A program made the position numbers and the translations under genes. Below are positions 1 to 12,100 of a stretch of 64,000 nt of DNA, in pieces. Positions within the stretch are counted from its first letter, which is position 1; each line of letters begins with the position of its first letter. The notes below the pieces were generated by a model. The model did no database searches, had not been told where the DNA came from, and was given only the letters and a program-made list of their open reading frames with translations. Origin of the DNA: Ciona intestinalis (lineage: Eukaryota > Chordata > Ascidiacea > Phlebobranchia > Cionidae). The stretch covers positions 3,663,026 to 3,727,025 of the forward strand of contig NC_020174.2 of NCBI RefSeq assembly GCF_000224145.3, in the 5' to 3' direction.

Positions 1-727
1 AAACTTTTGCTAAATTAGAATTTTTAATATAACTGGTGACTACCAGCTACTCATATTTATACAATTTACAATTTTACAGTTATGTTTATTGGATATGTAA
101 AAAGATTAAGATGTCTTCTGTAATACATAATTAAACGTGTCTTTATACAGAAAAGTATAATTTGGAATATTGAAAATCGCCAAATACTTTGCTTTAAATG
201 GCAACAACTACTAAAAAATACCCACATCCGAATAATAAATGAATGGTATTGGGACAAGACACTTAACGGCAATTGCCCCAACCCAGTGGTCACTAACCGG
301 TTGTCCAAATTATCAGCCACACATCAAAAAAATCTCCCAAAAATAATTCCCCACAAAGTAATGTAACGTTTTATATCTTGTATTGCCAATCGGCCCGTGC
401 ACGCGATAACACAACCAAGGGGAAACTGAATGTCACTTAACAAAACCATGCGATCGACTCTTAAAAACACAACGGTTCACGCAAAACATAAAGATCATGA
501 AAATATAAAATAGTAAAGTACTATACGAACACATCATTACAACATATCATTACAGTAACATACATGGTAACTTGCAAGCTGGCACGAGGTGTATAAAACA
601 GAACACCCGTGTTATACCGACTGTCGTTTTCCAGCCACGCAATATATAAGTATGTTACATTCATTCATTCAATTTATCTCAAAAGTTCAAAATAGTACCA
701 TATAGTTGAAACAATAAAATTACTCAC
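1..727. other. Left-edge spacer/intron with SINE fragments
   Basis: This is the intron or flank downstream of the last visible adenylate kinase exon. Bases about 250-366 and 561-672 are two pieces of the tRNA-derived SINE found elsewhere in the window, separated by unrelated AT-rich sequence. I could not find the expected terminal adenylate kinase exon here, so it probably lies left of the window. Confidence 0.5.
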
Positions 728-3700
728 CCTCCGAACTTTATTCTGTGCTTTGTAATAATCGATCACAGGTTCCGTAGATTCAACGAAAGTTTTTAATCGT
801 TTGCGAATCGTTTCTTCATTATCATCCACCCTCCCACTTGTCTCCGCTCGTTTTAAAAGTCGTTTGACCATCGTCTCTTGAGCCACATCAACCCACAATA
901 CAAATGTACAAGGAGCAATCTGGTGAAGGTTTATCAAAATTTATGTTTAATTATTTCCGAGTTAAACTTCTAATGGAAACAAAAGTATACATAAAGATTA
1001 TATAGTACTGTGGGAGAAGATGGGACACCTTTAGCACATATTATCCAAATATCTTGATCTTGTTTTAATCAATAAGGTCTGTCGGAGTCGTGAGGATACG
1101 GTTTTCTAATTCTTTAAATGCTCTTTGTTTACTACCAAATGGGATGAAAAAAAAATGATATGGTGTCCCACCTTCCCCCACCCTACTATATAATATTTCC
1201 ACACACTTTTGTTTTCTATTAGAAGTTAAACTTAGAATTTAAAATATTTAAACATAAATTTCTCATTGTTTATCTGCTAGGTGTACCGACCACATTTTTT
1301 TTATGGGTTAAATTGAAATATGTTTTTAACTGTAAGCTTTTTTTTTAACAAAACAACAGCTTTTTTTTAACAACTGTTGTTAACTAATCTGTGTAATTAC
1401 AAAACCATTGCGTTTTTATTGGAAAAAGGTTTTTAATATTTGGCATCAACTTACAGATTGTTCGAACTCTATTCCTTGTTGAACTTCACGTGGGTAACCA
1501 TCAACTAAGAACCCTTTGCTCTCTGTGTGGGCGGCCATGTTGTCTTTGATCAATTTTAAGACAGTGCTCTGCAGTATAGAAGTTGTTTATAATAAATTAT
1601 AATAATAAACGTTTAATCATATCTATATATAGTAAGGTGAGGAAAGATGGGACACCTTTACATTCCATTTTCTCTTACCATTCGTAGTAATAAGAATTAA
1701 TAGACGAAGAACAGTTGAAAATTATAAAATTGTATCCTCACAACTCCTATAAGAGGTTGTTAAATGTTTAAAACACGATCAGAATATTTGGATAATATGT
1801 GCTAAAGGTGTCCCCCCCCAAAAAAAGACATGGTGTCCCATCTTCCCCCACCTTACTATATAACAAATGCTAGCAAACATGTTAAAAACGTACCATTGGG
1901 ACCAAATCCCCTCGTTCCATCATTTGCTTGAGTTCTTCTCCTTGTGGTGACCCTGAGTTGACCTCCGCACGCAGCAGGTCACCCGACGAAAAATGTGTGA
2001 ATCCATATTTTTCAACAATTTTCTCACATTGTGTTCCCTTACCAGAACCAGGGCCACCTGGTTTATTGTAATTTTTAAAACATTATTATGCAAAAAATAA
2101 AATGTTAAATTCCAAACATATTTCTAAATATGAAAAAACACTATTAAACATAAGAATACCAACCAAAAACAAACACATTTTTTTGGAGTCCTTTCCAGAG
2201 CCACGGCCAACTGGTTTATTGGTCATTTTTATAACATTATTATGCAAAAATTTATATTTATATTATAATGTATTTCTAAAAAATAAAAAAAAGGTTTTAA
2301 ACAAATACTAACCAATAACAAACACAATTTTTTTGGAGTCCATATTGTCTGTAAAATAAAAACAATAAATAAACAAATATGTTAAATGACATAACAACTT
2401 TATACAATAATCAATATCAAATTTCTGTATAAACACCTATTTTGTACATTATGTGCTAGGTGGAGCGACCACGCTTATTTTCTTCCAACTAAATGTAAAT
2501 AAGTTTTTAATGTAAGCGTGTTTTAACAACTGTTGTTTTGTCGCTATATCCTGTCTTTTTATTTAAAATACTTCTAAATTTTCGCTACCGTAATCGAAGA
2601 GAAAAAAAAAATTATTATTATATTATTATTATTACAATGTTTAATTAAATAAAAATATTCTTCTAGCATAATTATTCTAGGCCAAGCTATATTCATTGCT
2701 TTTTACATAAATACCTTTTTTTACATAAAATTCCTTTACACTTTTTACATAAAAGCCATTTAACTTACTTTTCACACCGTGTTGTTCAGTTTGGACTTCA
2801 CTCTTGTTAATCTAGTAACAAAAAGTTATTCAACAACTTCCTTTCTATAGGAAAACTATACTACTGAACTCAATACACTTGGGGTTAGTTAATAATTCAT
2901 TATGACGGACAGCCACACATGCTTGCAAGGGTTGTAGCTGCCGACAGGCGCTGTATTATGCAGACAGGGAATATAAATAGAACAATCAAGTTGCTGCAGA
3001 GGAGCAGAAGAGAAAGAAAGAAACAAACACGACACTCTTTTTCACACTAACACAGCAACACAACATTGTACCGTTGTAAATTCATTGAAACAAATCAGAA
3101 GCCTGTTGCGTCATACATGATTGACAGAAGTGTAGCTGAGGAAATCAATGATAATAAAAACAAACAAAATTAATTATTCGAATTATATTTAGTTTAATAA
3201 AAAATAACAATTAGAATATTTGATTTTAATATAGTAGGGTAGGGGAAGATTGGACACTTTTAGCACATAACATCCAAGTATCTTGATTGTGTTTTAATCC
3301 TTTAACAATGGTCTATGGGAGTCGTTAGGATACAGTTTTATAATTCTTTGAATGTTCTTTGTCTACTATTAAATTGGACAAGAAAATAGAATGAAAAGGT
3401 GTCCCATCTTTCCCCATCCTACTATATGTAATATATATTATAAACTTTTTCTTACCATCATTGGTTGTTGTTCAACTTCATATGTTGGTTTCTGTGGTAA
3501 AAAATGCTTAGGTTTAAATAAGTTATTGGACGAATATGATCCACAGTTTAGAAAATGTTTTAACAATATTTATTATTTAGGACAACTATCTTACTTTAGG
3601 CTGTAAACTTATACAACATTCCAATTTTCCTGACAATAATGCGAAATTTTATTTGAAACAGACTAACAGAGGTTTCGAAAAAAATGTTTATAAGTTCACT

Positions 3701-5310
3701 TTTAGCTGATAGAAACTTCTATGAGTTGTGTCAAATGATAACGTCATCAAAAAAAATATTAAAAGTATGATAAAGTCATCAAAAACAGTTATTCTTGTAA
3801 AAACTTTTCCAAAGAACAAATATGTGATTGAATGTTTTCAATTAACTTGGAAAAATGTGTGGCTTGAGAGCAAAGCTTTACAGTTTTTTCTTTAGGGCCG
3901 TGACTGCTAATTTTATATCAGAACGCAAATTACTGAAATAAACAGTTAACTATTAAAACTTTTTTGGAAACTTTGAAACAAGTAGAATACTTATTTATCT
4001 TAATGTTGCAGGAAAACAACAGTTGTTATATAGTACAGTGGGGAAAAATGAGACACATTTAGCACCTAATATTAAAAATCCTGATCGTGTTTTAAGCAAT
4101 TACCAACGGTCTATGGGAGTTGTGAGGATATGGTTTGATAGGTCGTTGAATTTTCTTCATTTACTACCAAATGGGACGAGAAAATTGAATGAAAAGGTGT
4201 CCCACCTTCCTCCACCCTTTTATTACACAGCAGTCTTATTTTTAACTTCTCATATACTGATGCCTGCTTATAAATTCATAATGGTAATAACATCGGGCTA
4301 CTTATATTGGAAATATGACATAGGAAATATGACATAGCTGGAATCAAACTTTAATAAACTAAGATAAATTTATGTTACCTTTGATGAAATTGGAGGTAAC
4401 TTTGGTGGAGGTTGTTTCTTTTCTGCCAACATTCTTGATGGCGTTTCTACGAAAACAGTAATATGATAAGTTGCCTAAAATTTTGCATCCTGTTTTTTAG
4501 GTGAACTAATATAACTACTGGCGATTCAATGCCTGCTCAAAAATTGCATGAACGCCGATCAAATGCCAGTTTATCATGTAAATATGATATACGTACCTGT
4601 TTTGAAAACATTTTTGGACAAAATTCCAGTTTTTTCTGGTATGAGAATTGGTTCAAGTGCCAATTGCGGAGGTGGTATGAATGAATGCCATGAAATGTCT
4701 TTTGTTCCACATTCTTTTGCTGACTCAATGCATGAAGATATAAAATTAAGCGGCTCATTTGGTCTATTGTGTAGAAGCCCGATCATAATGCTCTGCAAAA
4801 GTGATTTAGTTGGATGACAAATATATAAAAAACTTACCTTTTTTGTAATATTTTGTAATTAATTTGCAATTAATAAATATTCTAAAAAAATATTATGCAT
4901 ACATTCCAAAGTTTGCAATTAATTAATATTCTAAAGAACATTATCTATACATTTTAACATCTAAATGGAAAAACAACAATAAATTTGTGGTAATTTATAT
5001 AATGCATAAAAATCAAAAAGGAAAAAACGTCTGTGTGTATTATGTGGATCTATTAATAATATATTCTGGTGATCAACCAAATTTTTTTTTTTTATTTAAA
5101 CAATTAATATTATATATTGATGCATATGAGGGAGTCAGTAAGAACGTTTTTTTTTAGAATACAGCATCAGTGAAAACCTTTGCCTTCAAACTGCATGCTA
5201 TTTAATATTTATTACGTTAAAAGTTATAACAGTTAAATTGTTACCTCAATAAGTTGCGGAATATCATGTTTTATCAAATAATCTTGGCCCTGTTGAGGTG
5301 TTAGCGACAT
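728..5310 (-). CDS. AK5-like: Adenylate kinase, AK5/AK1-like, with N-terminal DPY30-like segment (3' end missing)
   Basis: Nucleoside monophosphate kinase (ATP + AMP to 2 ADP), expected to be cytosolic. Nine exons on the minus strand: 5310-5245, 4792-4597, 4446-4379, 3491-3456, 2811-2769, 2348-2313, 2057-1894, 1568-1455, 919-728. All have GT-AG borders, matching phases and 305 codons in total. The ATG at 5310 opens [20 protein letters not shown], which resembles the N-terminus of vertebrate AK5 (a DPY30/RIIa-like dimerisation segment). A Pro/Lys-rich linker follows. The P-loop [10 protein letters not shown] spans exons 6-7, then the AMP-binding motif (SSGDLLR), DGYPRE, and the LID region with [15 protein letters not shown]. 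The model stops at NKVRR with an intact GTGAGT donor, so roughly the last 20-30 residues are off the left edge. Only one kinase domain is visible, whereas human AK5 has two. A second one left of the window cannot be excluded. AK1-type is the alternative name. Confidence 0.9.
1003..1190 (+). repeat. MITE copy (family A)
   Basis: Inverted-repeat element in the adenylate kinase intron. Ends resemble TAGTAGGGTGGGGGAAGATG and its complement, and it reads gcacata first. Confidence 0.85.
1630..1860 (-). repeat. MITE copy (family A)
   Basis: Opposite orientation to the preceding copy. A C-run/A-run expansion near the right terminal repeat makes it longer than usual. Confidence 0.85.
3232..3425 (+). 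repeat. MITE copy (family A)
   Basis: Both terminal inverted repeats are present. The right end lies about 30 bases from the donor of the exon at 3456-3491. Confidence 0.85.
4031..4222 (+). repeat. MITE copy (family A)
   Basis: Both termini are recognisable, and the interior matches the family consensus. Confidence 0.8.
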
Positions 5311-5709
5311 GACTTGACTATAGTTTTGTATCAGTGAAATTCCTCCAATACAAAATATTATCAATTTTCCCCGAACTGAAACCAGCGTCTGTTGTGGCGA
5401 TTAGCAACCGAAGTTATGAAGATTTAGTGACAACCGAGTAATTGGCAACCATAACCATAAAAATTGACGGATTCGTGTGCCTTGTGGTCAGGCTTTCTGT
5501 TGCCATTATAAACAAGAATGTAAATGAGTTTTGACTCTGAGACATTTGCGCAGATTTTATCAGCATTATATTTAAAACACGACAGTTTCGCTCCAATTAA
5601 ACCGTGTCCAAAGCTTAAGAAAACATGTTTCTATGGCTCTGTCCGTGTCTGACTGATTAATGAGGAAAAAAGTCGAGAAAAATCTATAGTGTTTGTATTA
5701 TATCAGCTC

Positions 5710-5715
5710 TTTATT
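5710..5715 (-). terminator. Candidate polyadenylation signal of the glycosyltransferase gene
   Basis: AATAAA on the minus strand, about 220 bases past the stop codon at 5937. Confidence 0.4.
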
Positions 5716-5936
5716 AATGACTGCATTATACGAACATTCCTACGCTAATACGACAATAACCACCCTATTTCGTGATGTCCAAAGTTGAATGAAAAAGTAA
5801 TCGGTAAAAACAGAAATATTAAAAATCGTTAAAACGGTAAACGTCAATGTTGAAAGCCCTACGTGGCAAAATATCACAGCATTTGTCTATAAATATGGTT
5901 ATAAGTTAGTATTATTGCTTTTGACCACAGCGTCTG

Positions 5937-7508
5937 TTACTGTATATTACATACAGCTGGATATTTAGGTTCATGGCACTTTAAATAAGAATATTTTTCC
6001 CTTTTTCCATCGCATTTACTGTCACTAATAAAATGAACATTTCGTTCATCGGCAATACCACGCTCCGCTGCAGCACGACCAAATAAACTGCCGTGGGTTA
6101 AAAACAATACGTCACACTTTCCTATTAGAAAATACTCAGCGTACGTTTTGCGAATTTTTTCTTTGACCGTCTTTTTTTTACCATTTTTTTCTGAGACGTG
6201 CATCACGTGAACAAACGAATCGTCCAGCGTGATGACGTCAACGTGGATTTCGCCATTGTTTGTTTGATTATTTAATTCATTCACGACTTTTGTCTTCGTC
6301 TCGATGTTATCCGAAGTCACGAAAACTTTAAATTTGACCAACTTGGCAATTTTCTTCTGATAGTCAACGGCGTAATTTCGAAAACATTGAACAAAATATG
6401 CTTCGTCTCCAGGACTTAAAAATTGGTTGTATTCTCCCTCTCCAGTGCGCATGACCAAACCAACCAACTGCACGTTCTTGCGATCGTTGCTTGATTCAAA
6501 CTGAGAGGAAATGACAGAATCCACGATATGTTGTACTTTAGAAGAAGGCTGTACAATAGCCCGTATCTTATCATCATACGCGAAATTCTATTGAGAAGAA
6601 CTGTTATTAAAATCGCTTTGGGGAATATTTATGGTAGGGTCGGGAAAGATGGGACATCTCTTCATTTTACTTTATCGTCCCATTTTGTAGTAAAAACAAC
6701 ATTCAAAAAATTATTAAACAGTATGCCTAAGACTCCTATAGCCAGTTGTTGATGTTTAAAACACGATTAGGGTATTTTGTATAATATGTTCTAAAGGTGT
6801 CCCATCTTTCCCCACCCCACTATATAAAGATTTAGCCAACTTACGAGGTCAGTAATAGTTGGTATTTTGATCAACGGGTGATCAGCTGTAATATGTCCCG
6901 ATAATTGTGCAGCAATATCACTGTGGTGTGGGCAAATTAATGGCTTGTTATTATTACGCGCATTTAGAGCAGCTGAGTAGTCGTAATCAAATGGCAACGC
7001 TTTCAACCCAACGGTCCAGTTGTACGGCTTCCAATTAATAAAAAGTAACCTGGAATAGTTTAATCGGTGTCATTATTTAATGAATGAATATTTTTAACAT
7101 TATATTTAAAACATACCGGCCAGTTTTTAATGCAATGGAAACAGCAGATGAAAGTGCTCCGATACTATCTCCTAAGCCTGCATTTGGAGTGAAAACAACG
7201 CATTTCTTCTCGTGGCATGGTATATCCGCATTGAGAAACATACGGCGATGCCAAATAACATACTCGGCAAAAACCGTTTGAAATGCCACCCACTTGGCTT
7301 TACTTTCGTAGACAAACGGTTTCCAAACCGCAGTTTGGCTTCGTTGAGGTTTCTCTTTGCTTGCTTGCTCGCATAAATTTGACGATTTTCCACACGTTTC
7401 GGAATCGTTATCCTCGGACATATTTTGGGCTTTACAGATTAAAGTAGTTATACATAGTATCAAAGTAAAATGAAAGATGCGATAACGCATGACTCTAATT
7501 ATATACAT
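5937..7508 (-). CDS. Fucosyltransferase-like glycosyltransferase with N-terminal hydrophobic segment
   Basis: Three exons: 7508-7117, 7049-6845 and 6587-5937 (stop TGA-type end at 5937). Phases agree (2, then 0) and give 415 residues. If Met7 at 7490 is used, the product is 409 residues. The first 25 residues hold a hydrophobic stretch (FTLILCITTLIC) fitting a signal anchor or signal peptide for the Golgi/ER lumen. An acidic, Ser-rich stem follows. The region around residues 105-130 has FTPNAGLGDSIGALSSA, like the glycine-rich loop of GDP-fucose-using transferases. Near residue 220 is VMRTGEGEYN, which may stand in for the HxRxxD motif. Close to the C-terminus is CDVLFLTHGSLFGRAAAERG, similar to the nucleotide-sugar-binding block of alpha-1,2/alpha-1,6/O-fucosyltransferases. 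The gene is clearly real. The family is inferred from motif layout only, and the acceptor substrate cannot be told. The 3' end lies 627 bases upstream of the adenylate kinase start, on the same strand. Confidence 0.75.
6632..6824 (-). repeat. MITE copy (family A)
   Basis: Lies in intron 2 of the glycosyltransferase gene, ending about 20 bases from the donor at 6844. Confidence 0.85.
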
Positions 7509-8615
7509 TATCTTCTTAGTCTGTTGGAATAAAAATGTCGTATTATTTACTGCTAAACCAACATTTACGCGTGAACGTCAACTAACACATGCTTTCCCGC
7601 TTATACGGCAACAGACACCCACTTTGTAATACTACACGCTCTATAATTTGTTTGTTCAGTTATGACAAGTATAAATTGGAAACCTATAGGCAATTCTGAA
7701 TAGCAAACTTCAAGCGTACTTCGACCTCGAACAACCTGTACATGGTAGCTTTGTACTAAAAATAATATGGTAGCTGGATTTACGCAGCCCACATAAAAGT
7801 AACTTTGCCTCAAAAACTGTAATTATGCTTGCACCGTGACGCCAGGTCACTTATATTGTTTGTTCTAATGTGCAGGGGAGCACCATAAGTGTCAACCGTT
7901 TTCCACCCCCTAACTACACTGATTTATACGTAGGCTACTTCCGTGTCCGAAATGTTGCATAGCTTGCAATTTATTTTATTAAACAGAATCGGTTGTATAC
8001 CAGTTACGCCGTCCTAGATTGTTGAAATATTTTACAAATGGCTGACTACACACATCTGCAAATATAAACAACGGTCCGACTATAACTATTTAAATTTCGA
8101 GCACCGCAACACAAATTAAAACTACATACTTTTGAGATTAATTTACAGAAACTTTCTTCCAACTTTGAGTGTAACATAACCATATTACATATTTTATATT
8201 TAACAACATGTTAACTGACTTTTTTTTATAATGTTTGGTCACGTGTTGTTATTGTTACGATGAATGACTATTGTTTTTAAAGTCGCTTTACATAAATCGT
8301 TCTGCTTCGCCTACCACTGTCAAATATATGCCTGGCCCTTTAGCAAATACAAACTGTAGTGCAAACTAGTTGACTCATGCTCGCTGTGGTGAACGTTTGG
8401 GTTTGCGAACGGAAATTACTTTAAAATTGTTCTTGATTTAAACTATGTAAAGTTCAGCGCTTCAATACTGCTCACAGCATATAAATAAACAGGCGACGTT
8501 CTTTTAAAGATATAGTTTAATCAATGAATGTGCAGCAAGTCAGTAACTGCTTTTATTAGTACATGCCTTGAGGCGTAAGAGAAGTGTTTTCGTGGGAATT
8601 AACAGTTTACGTCCT
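7509..8615. other. Intergenic spacer
   Basis: I see no coding exon, repeat element or RNA gene here. The promoter of the glycosyltransferase gene should lie within it. Confidence 0.5.
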
Positions 8616-8621
8616 TTTATT
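8616..8621 (-). terminator. Candidate polyadenylation signal
   Basis: AATAAA on the minus strand, 106 bases past the end of the ORF at 8727-9131. I found no other canonical signal between it and the stop codon of the EGF-GAIN gene at 9141, so the mature 3' end of that transcript may include the ORF. Confidence 0.45.
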
Positions 8622-8726
8622 GCAACCATAGATCGTATTTTTACAGTAAGAACGTATAATTACATTCAGTAGGTAACCCTTTGGCATTTAGCTTGTGACC
8701 AGTGCAAATTCTAGTTTCAAAACGTT

Positions 8727-9131
8727 TCATGATTTTTCCAAAAAATCGTTTGGGTTGAAAATTAACTTTAAAAAGGCGCGAAGCCATGCTTCGTCACCAC
8801 TATAAGCTAGCATGTTTCGCCGTTTTTTTTCGTGCCAAAATGTTTCACGCATTTTTAAAGTTCGTTTTCGACACAAATGCCAGAGTTTTTTTTTAATGAA
8901 AAAATTATACAGCGGGTAGGCTATATCAGTGAGGCTCTGGAACATTTTGAAACCAAATATTTTTGCAACCAACAAAACGATTACCGATTCAGTATATAAA
9001 GGTTTCTTTGGGACGTAACGTGGGCACAACATATTTATATTGATCTGTACACTATTTGTTTTCACAGGATAGTAGCCTATAACAAAGTTAGAAGCAAAAA
9101 CACATAAAACGATAATCTGAAACAGAAACAT
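8727..9131 (-). CDS. Unrecognised 134-codon ORF directly downstream of the EGF-GAIN gene
   Basis: I do not recognise this protein. It starts MFLFQIIVLCVFASNFVIG, a plausible signal peptide or membrane helix, and continues as a basic, aromatic-rich sequence with KKPLY, FFIKKKLWHLCRKR and KKRR. Its ATG lies 9 bases after the stop codon of the upstream gene. Codons 2-5 plus flanking bases form a good splice acceptor (TTTCTGTTTCAG at 9132-9117), after which the frame is open and in phase 0. That is the same phase as the donor at 9543. So it could be a downstream cistron of an operon (tunicates trans-splice such genes), an alternative 3' exon adding a second hydrophobic stretch to the membrane protein, or a chance ORF in the 3'UTR. 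Coding status is uncertain. Confidence 0.35.
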   Translation of the reverse strand: MFLFQIIVLCVFASNFVIGYYPVKTNSVQININMLCPRYVPKKPLYTESVIVLLVAKIFGFKMFQSLTDIAYPLYNFFIKKKLWHLCRKRTLKMRETFWHEKKRRNMLAYSGDEAWLRAFLKLIFNPNDFLEKS

Positions 9132-9140
9132 TATACAGCA

Positions 9141-12100
9141 TTAGGACTCAGAATGTTGATCTTGACTTTCCATTTGAATATTCTAAAACAAACAAAGAAT
9201 ATTTTTTACATAAATCCACAAAATATATTACTACACCTGAAAATGTGTCGATATATTTTAAAATAAGCTTAACATTGCATGGCCGTTCTAATGCTCTTGC
9301 ATATATAGTATATATAGTAGGGTACATGGAGGAAGATGGGACATCTTTGGCACATAGTATCCACTTATCCGGATCGTGTTTTAAACAATCCACAACGGTC
9401 TATTGGGGTCGTGAGGATAAGATTTGATAATTCTTTAAATGTTTTTTTTTTGTTTTGTTTACTACCCAATAGGTCAAAAATAGAATGAAAAGGTGTCTTA
9501 TCTTTCCTCACCCTTATATACAAAATACATGATATTGGTTACCTCAGCGGAAGTCGAGTTTGGTTCCAACGTTTCTACTTTTGTCTTGTTTTTCTTTTTG
9601 TTGCAGCAGCAGCAATAAATCAAAACAGCTAAAATAACGACAAAGGCCACGCATCCGACCACAATACCAGCAATCTCAGCATCAGTTAGTCCATTAATGG
9701 GAGTTGCAGTTTCGCCAAAAATCTTGTAAAAAGGCATTATTAATTTGTAAAGATAAGTATCGTTGTTGTTTTTCATAAAGTATAACGTACCATTTGTGTG
9801 GAGTACATTCCCGCTGACGAACAAATACACTCAACATAGGTGTTTAAGGTGTCAGTATATGACAAGAGATCACATTTATCATTTTGAGACCAAGTCGTAC
9901 CATCCCAAGAAGCACAGATTGCCCTCACTTTATAACTTGCATCAGAATATTCGCCAACGCTATTCAAATCGTAACGCTGCACATATAAAATAAAACACAA
10001 TGATTTATGGTTACATAGCAATATACCACACATACATCATAAAGTTGAAATTTAAGCTCAACTTTGTCGGTCGTTTCGGCATCTTGGGAAACTGACATCA
10101 CGACACTGTTTATGTAAGAGTTTTCGTTCTTATCCACAAATGTTGAATTGTCCGTATAAACTTCAAAGGATATTCTTCCGCCTGGAAACATAGCAACAGT
10201 TTGATTGACATCAAATCAATAACAGGACTGACATCTATTATATCAATTAGACATACGACTGATAGTAAACAGCTTAATATTTAACTAGGTAGGTATAACA
10301 TACGTGTGCTTTTTGCTTATTTTATTGTTAAATGTGTATAGTACTGTGGGGTAAGATGGGACACCTTTAGCACATAATATTTAAATATTCCGATCGTGTT
10401 TAAAAACAAATACAACAGTCTTTGGGAGTCGTGAGGATGCGGTTTTATAATTTTTTTAATGTTCTTTGTTTTCTACCAAATAGGACGAAAAAATAGAATG
10501 AAAAAGTGTCCCATCTTTCCCCACCGCACTAAATTTTATTTATTAGTTAATATTTTCGGTTTACCTCACTAATAAGCTATAAATATATATTACCTTGTGG
10601 GACAAGTACATAGTTGGACATTTCCGTCTTTTTTGTTGTGTCGTTAAGATTTTGAAACGTTACACCAGACAACCCATCACCTCGGTACAAAACTTTAGTG
10701 AAACCATACAGCTGTTGTGTTGTGCTGGCATAGGTGGATCGAAAAACTGGGATTATAAAGATTGAGTTGTCAAATCAAATCAGTTGAAACTTTAAACAGG
10801 TATTTTACTAACCAGAAGTCGTTTGAACTACAGATGTTGCAAAGGACTTTCTATCCACGTTAAAATGTCCATTACTCAATTGTACATTGGTAACCACTTG
10901 ATTGACTCTTTGAGATGAAAAGTAAGTTATTAAGTTTTAACAGAAACAGGTTGTCAGCTTATATATAGTATAGGGCGAGGGAATATGGGACATTTTTTGT
11001 ATTATATTTTCTCGTCCCATTTGATAGTCAACAAAAAACATTCAATGAATTATAATACAGTGGCCTCACGACTCTCATAGGGCAATGCTAATTGTTAAAA
11101 ACACGATCAGGATATTTGGATATTATGTGCTAAAGTGATCCCGTCTTTCCCCACCCTACTATATACAGTGTACTTACATATTAGTAACGTCAGATTGCGA
11201 AATGCCACTTCCACTTCTAACTAAGTTATCCAGTGAAACAAGAACACAGGTTGAAATCTGTAAAAGATTAATAAAACCTTAAGATATATATACACAGCCT
11301 AAATAATGGTTTCAAAATGCTATGTTTTGTATGTCGTACTGTGGGGTAAGATAGGATACTGTTGGCACCCAAATATCACGTTTCCTAAATATGCTTTGAA
11401 TAGTTAAAGCCATTTTGTGTGCGAATTCGGTTAGTTAAATCTGAGGGAAAAAATGAACGAAAAAATGTTCTATTTTATACCACTCTATAAGGTACTACAC
11501 AATAAACCGTATACTTTCAAAATGAAATAACACTTACATCTGCATCATTACTCGCATTTTGTGCTATATCGAGCAGTGATTTAACCATGATATCCGCACT
11601 TTCGGAACTAATTTGAAGATCAGATGTGATAACTTCAATGGCGGAACACTTGTCTGTTATACTTAACATTTCCAAGGGGGTATCGCAGTCCAGAAACTTG
11701 GTTTGTTCCCATTTGGCATAGCCATCAATCATCAAGCATTGTTTGCTCGCGTATGCTTTGTTTTCTAATTTAAACAGGAATCACAGAATTGTTAAAAGAA
11801 TTAAATAATGGGGCTAAAATAATAGACAGGTAGCCTATATATAGTAGAGTGGGGGAAGATGGGACATCTTTTCGTTCTATTTTCTCGTCCCGTTTGGTAA
11901 TAAACAAGGAACTTTCAAAAAAATAAAACACTGTGGCCTAAATACGCCAATAGACCGTTGTTAATTGTTTAAAACACAACAAGAATATTTGGATATTATG
12001 TGCTAAAGGTGTCCCATCTTCCCCCACCCTACTATATACCTTTATCATATTTCCCAAACTTAATTTATAAAATGACTAACCATTAATTGTTCCAGGTGGA

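Noticed and set aside
9148..9393. 81-codon minus-strand ORF between the EGF-GAIN terminal exons
   Set aside because: Runs through a MITE copy and an intron, and overlaps the real last exon in another frame.
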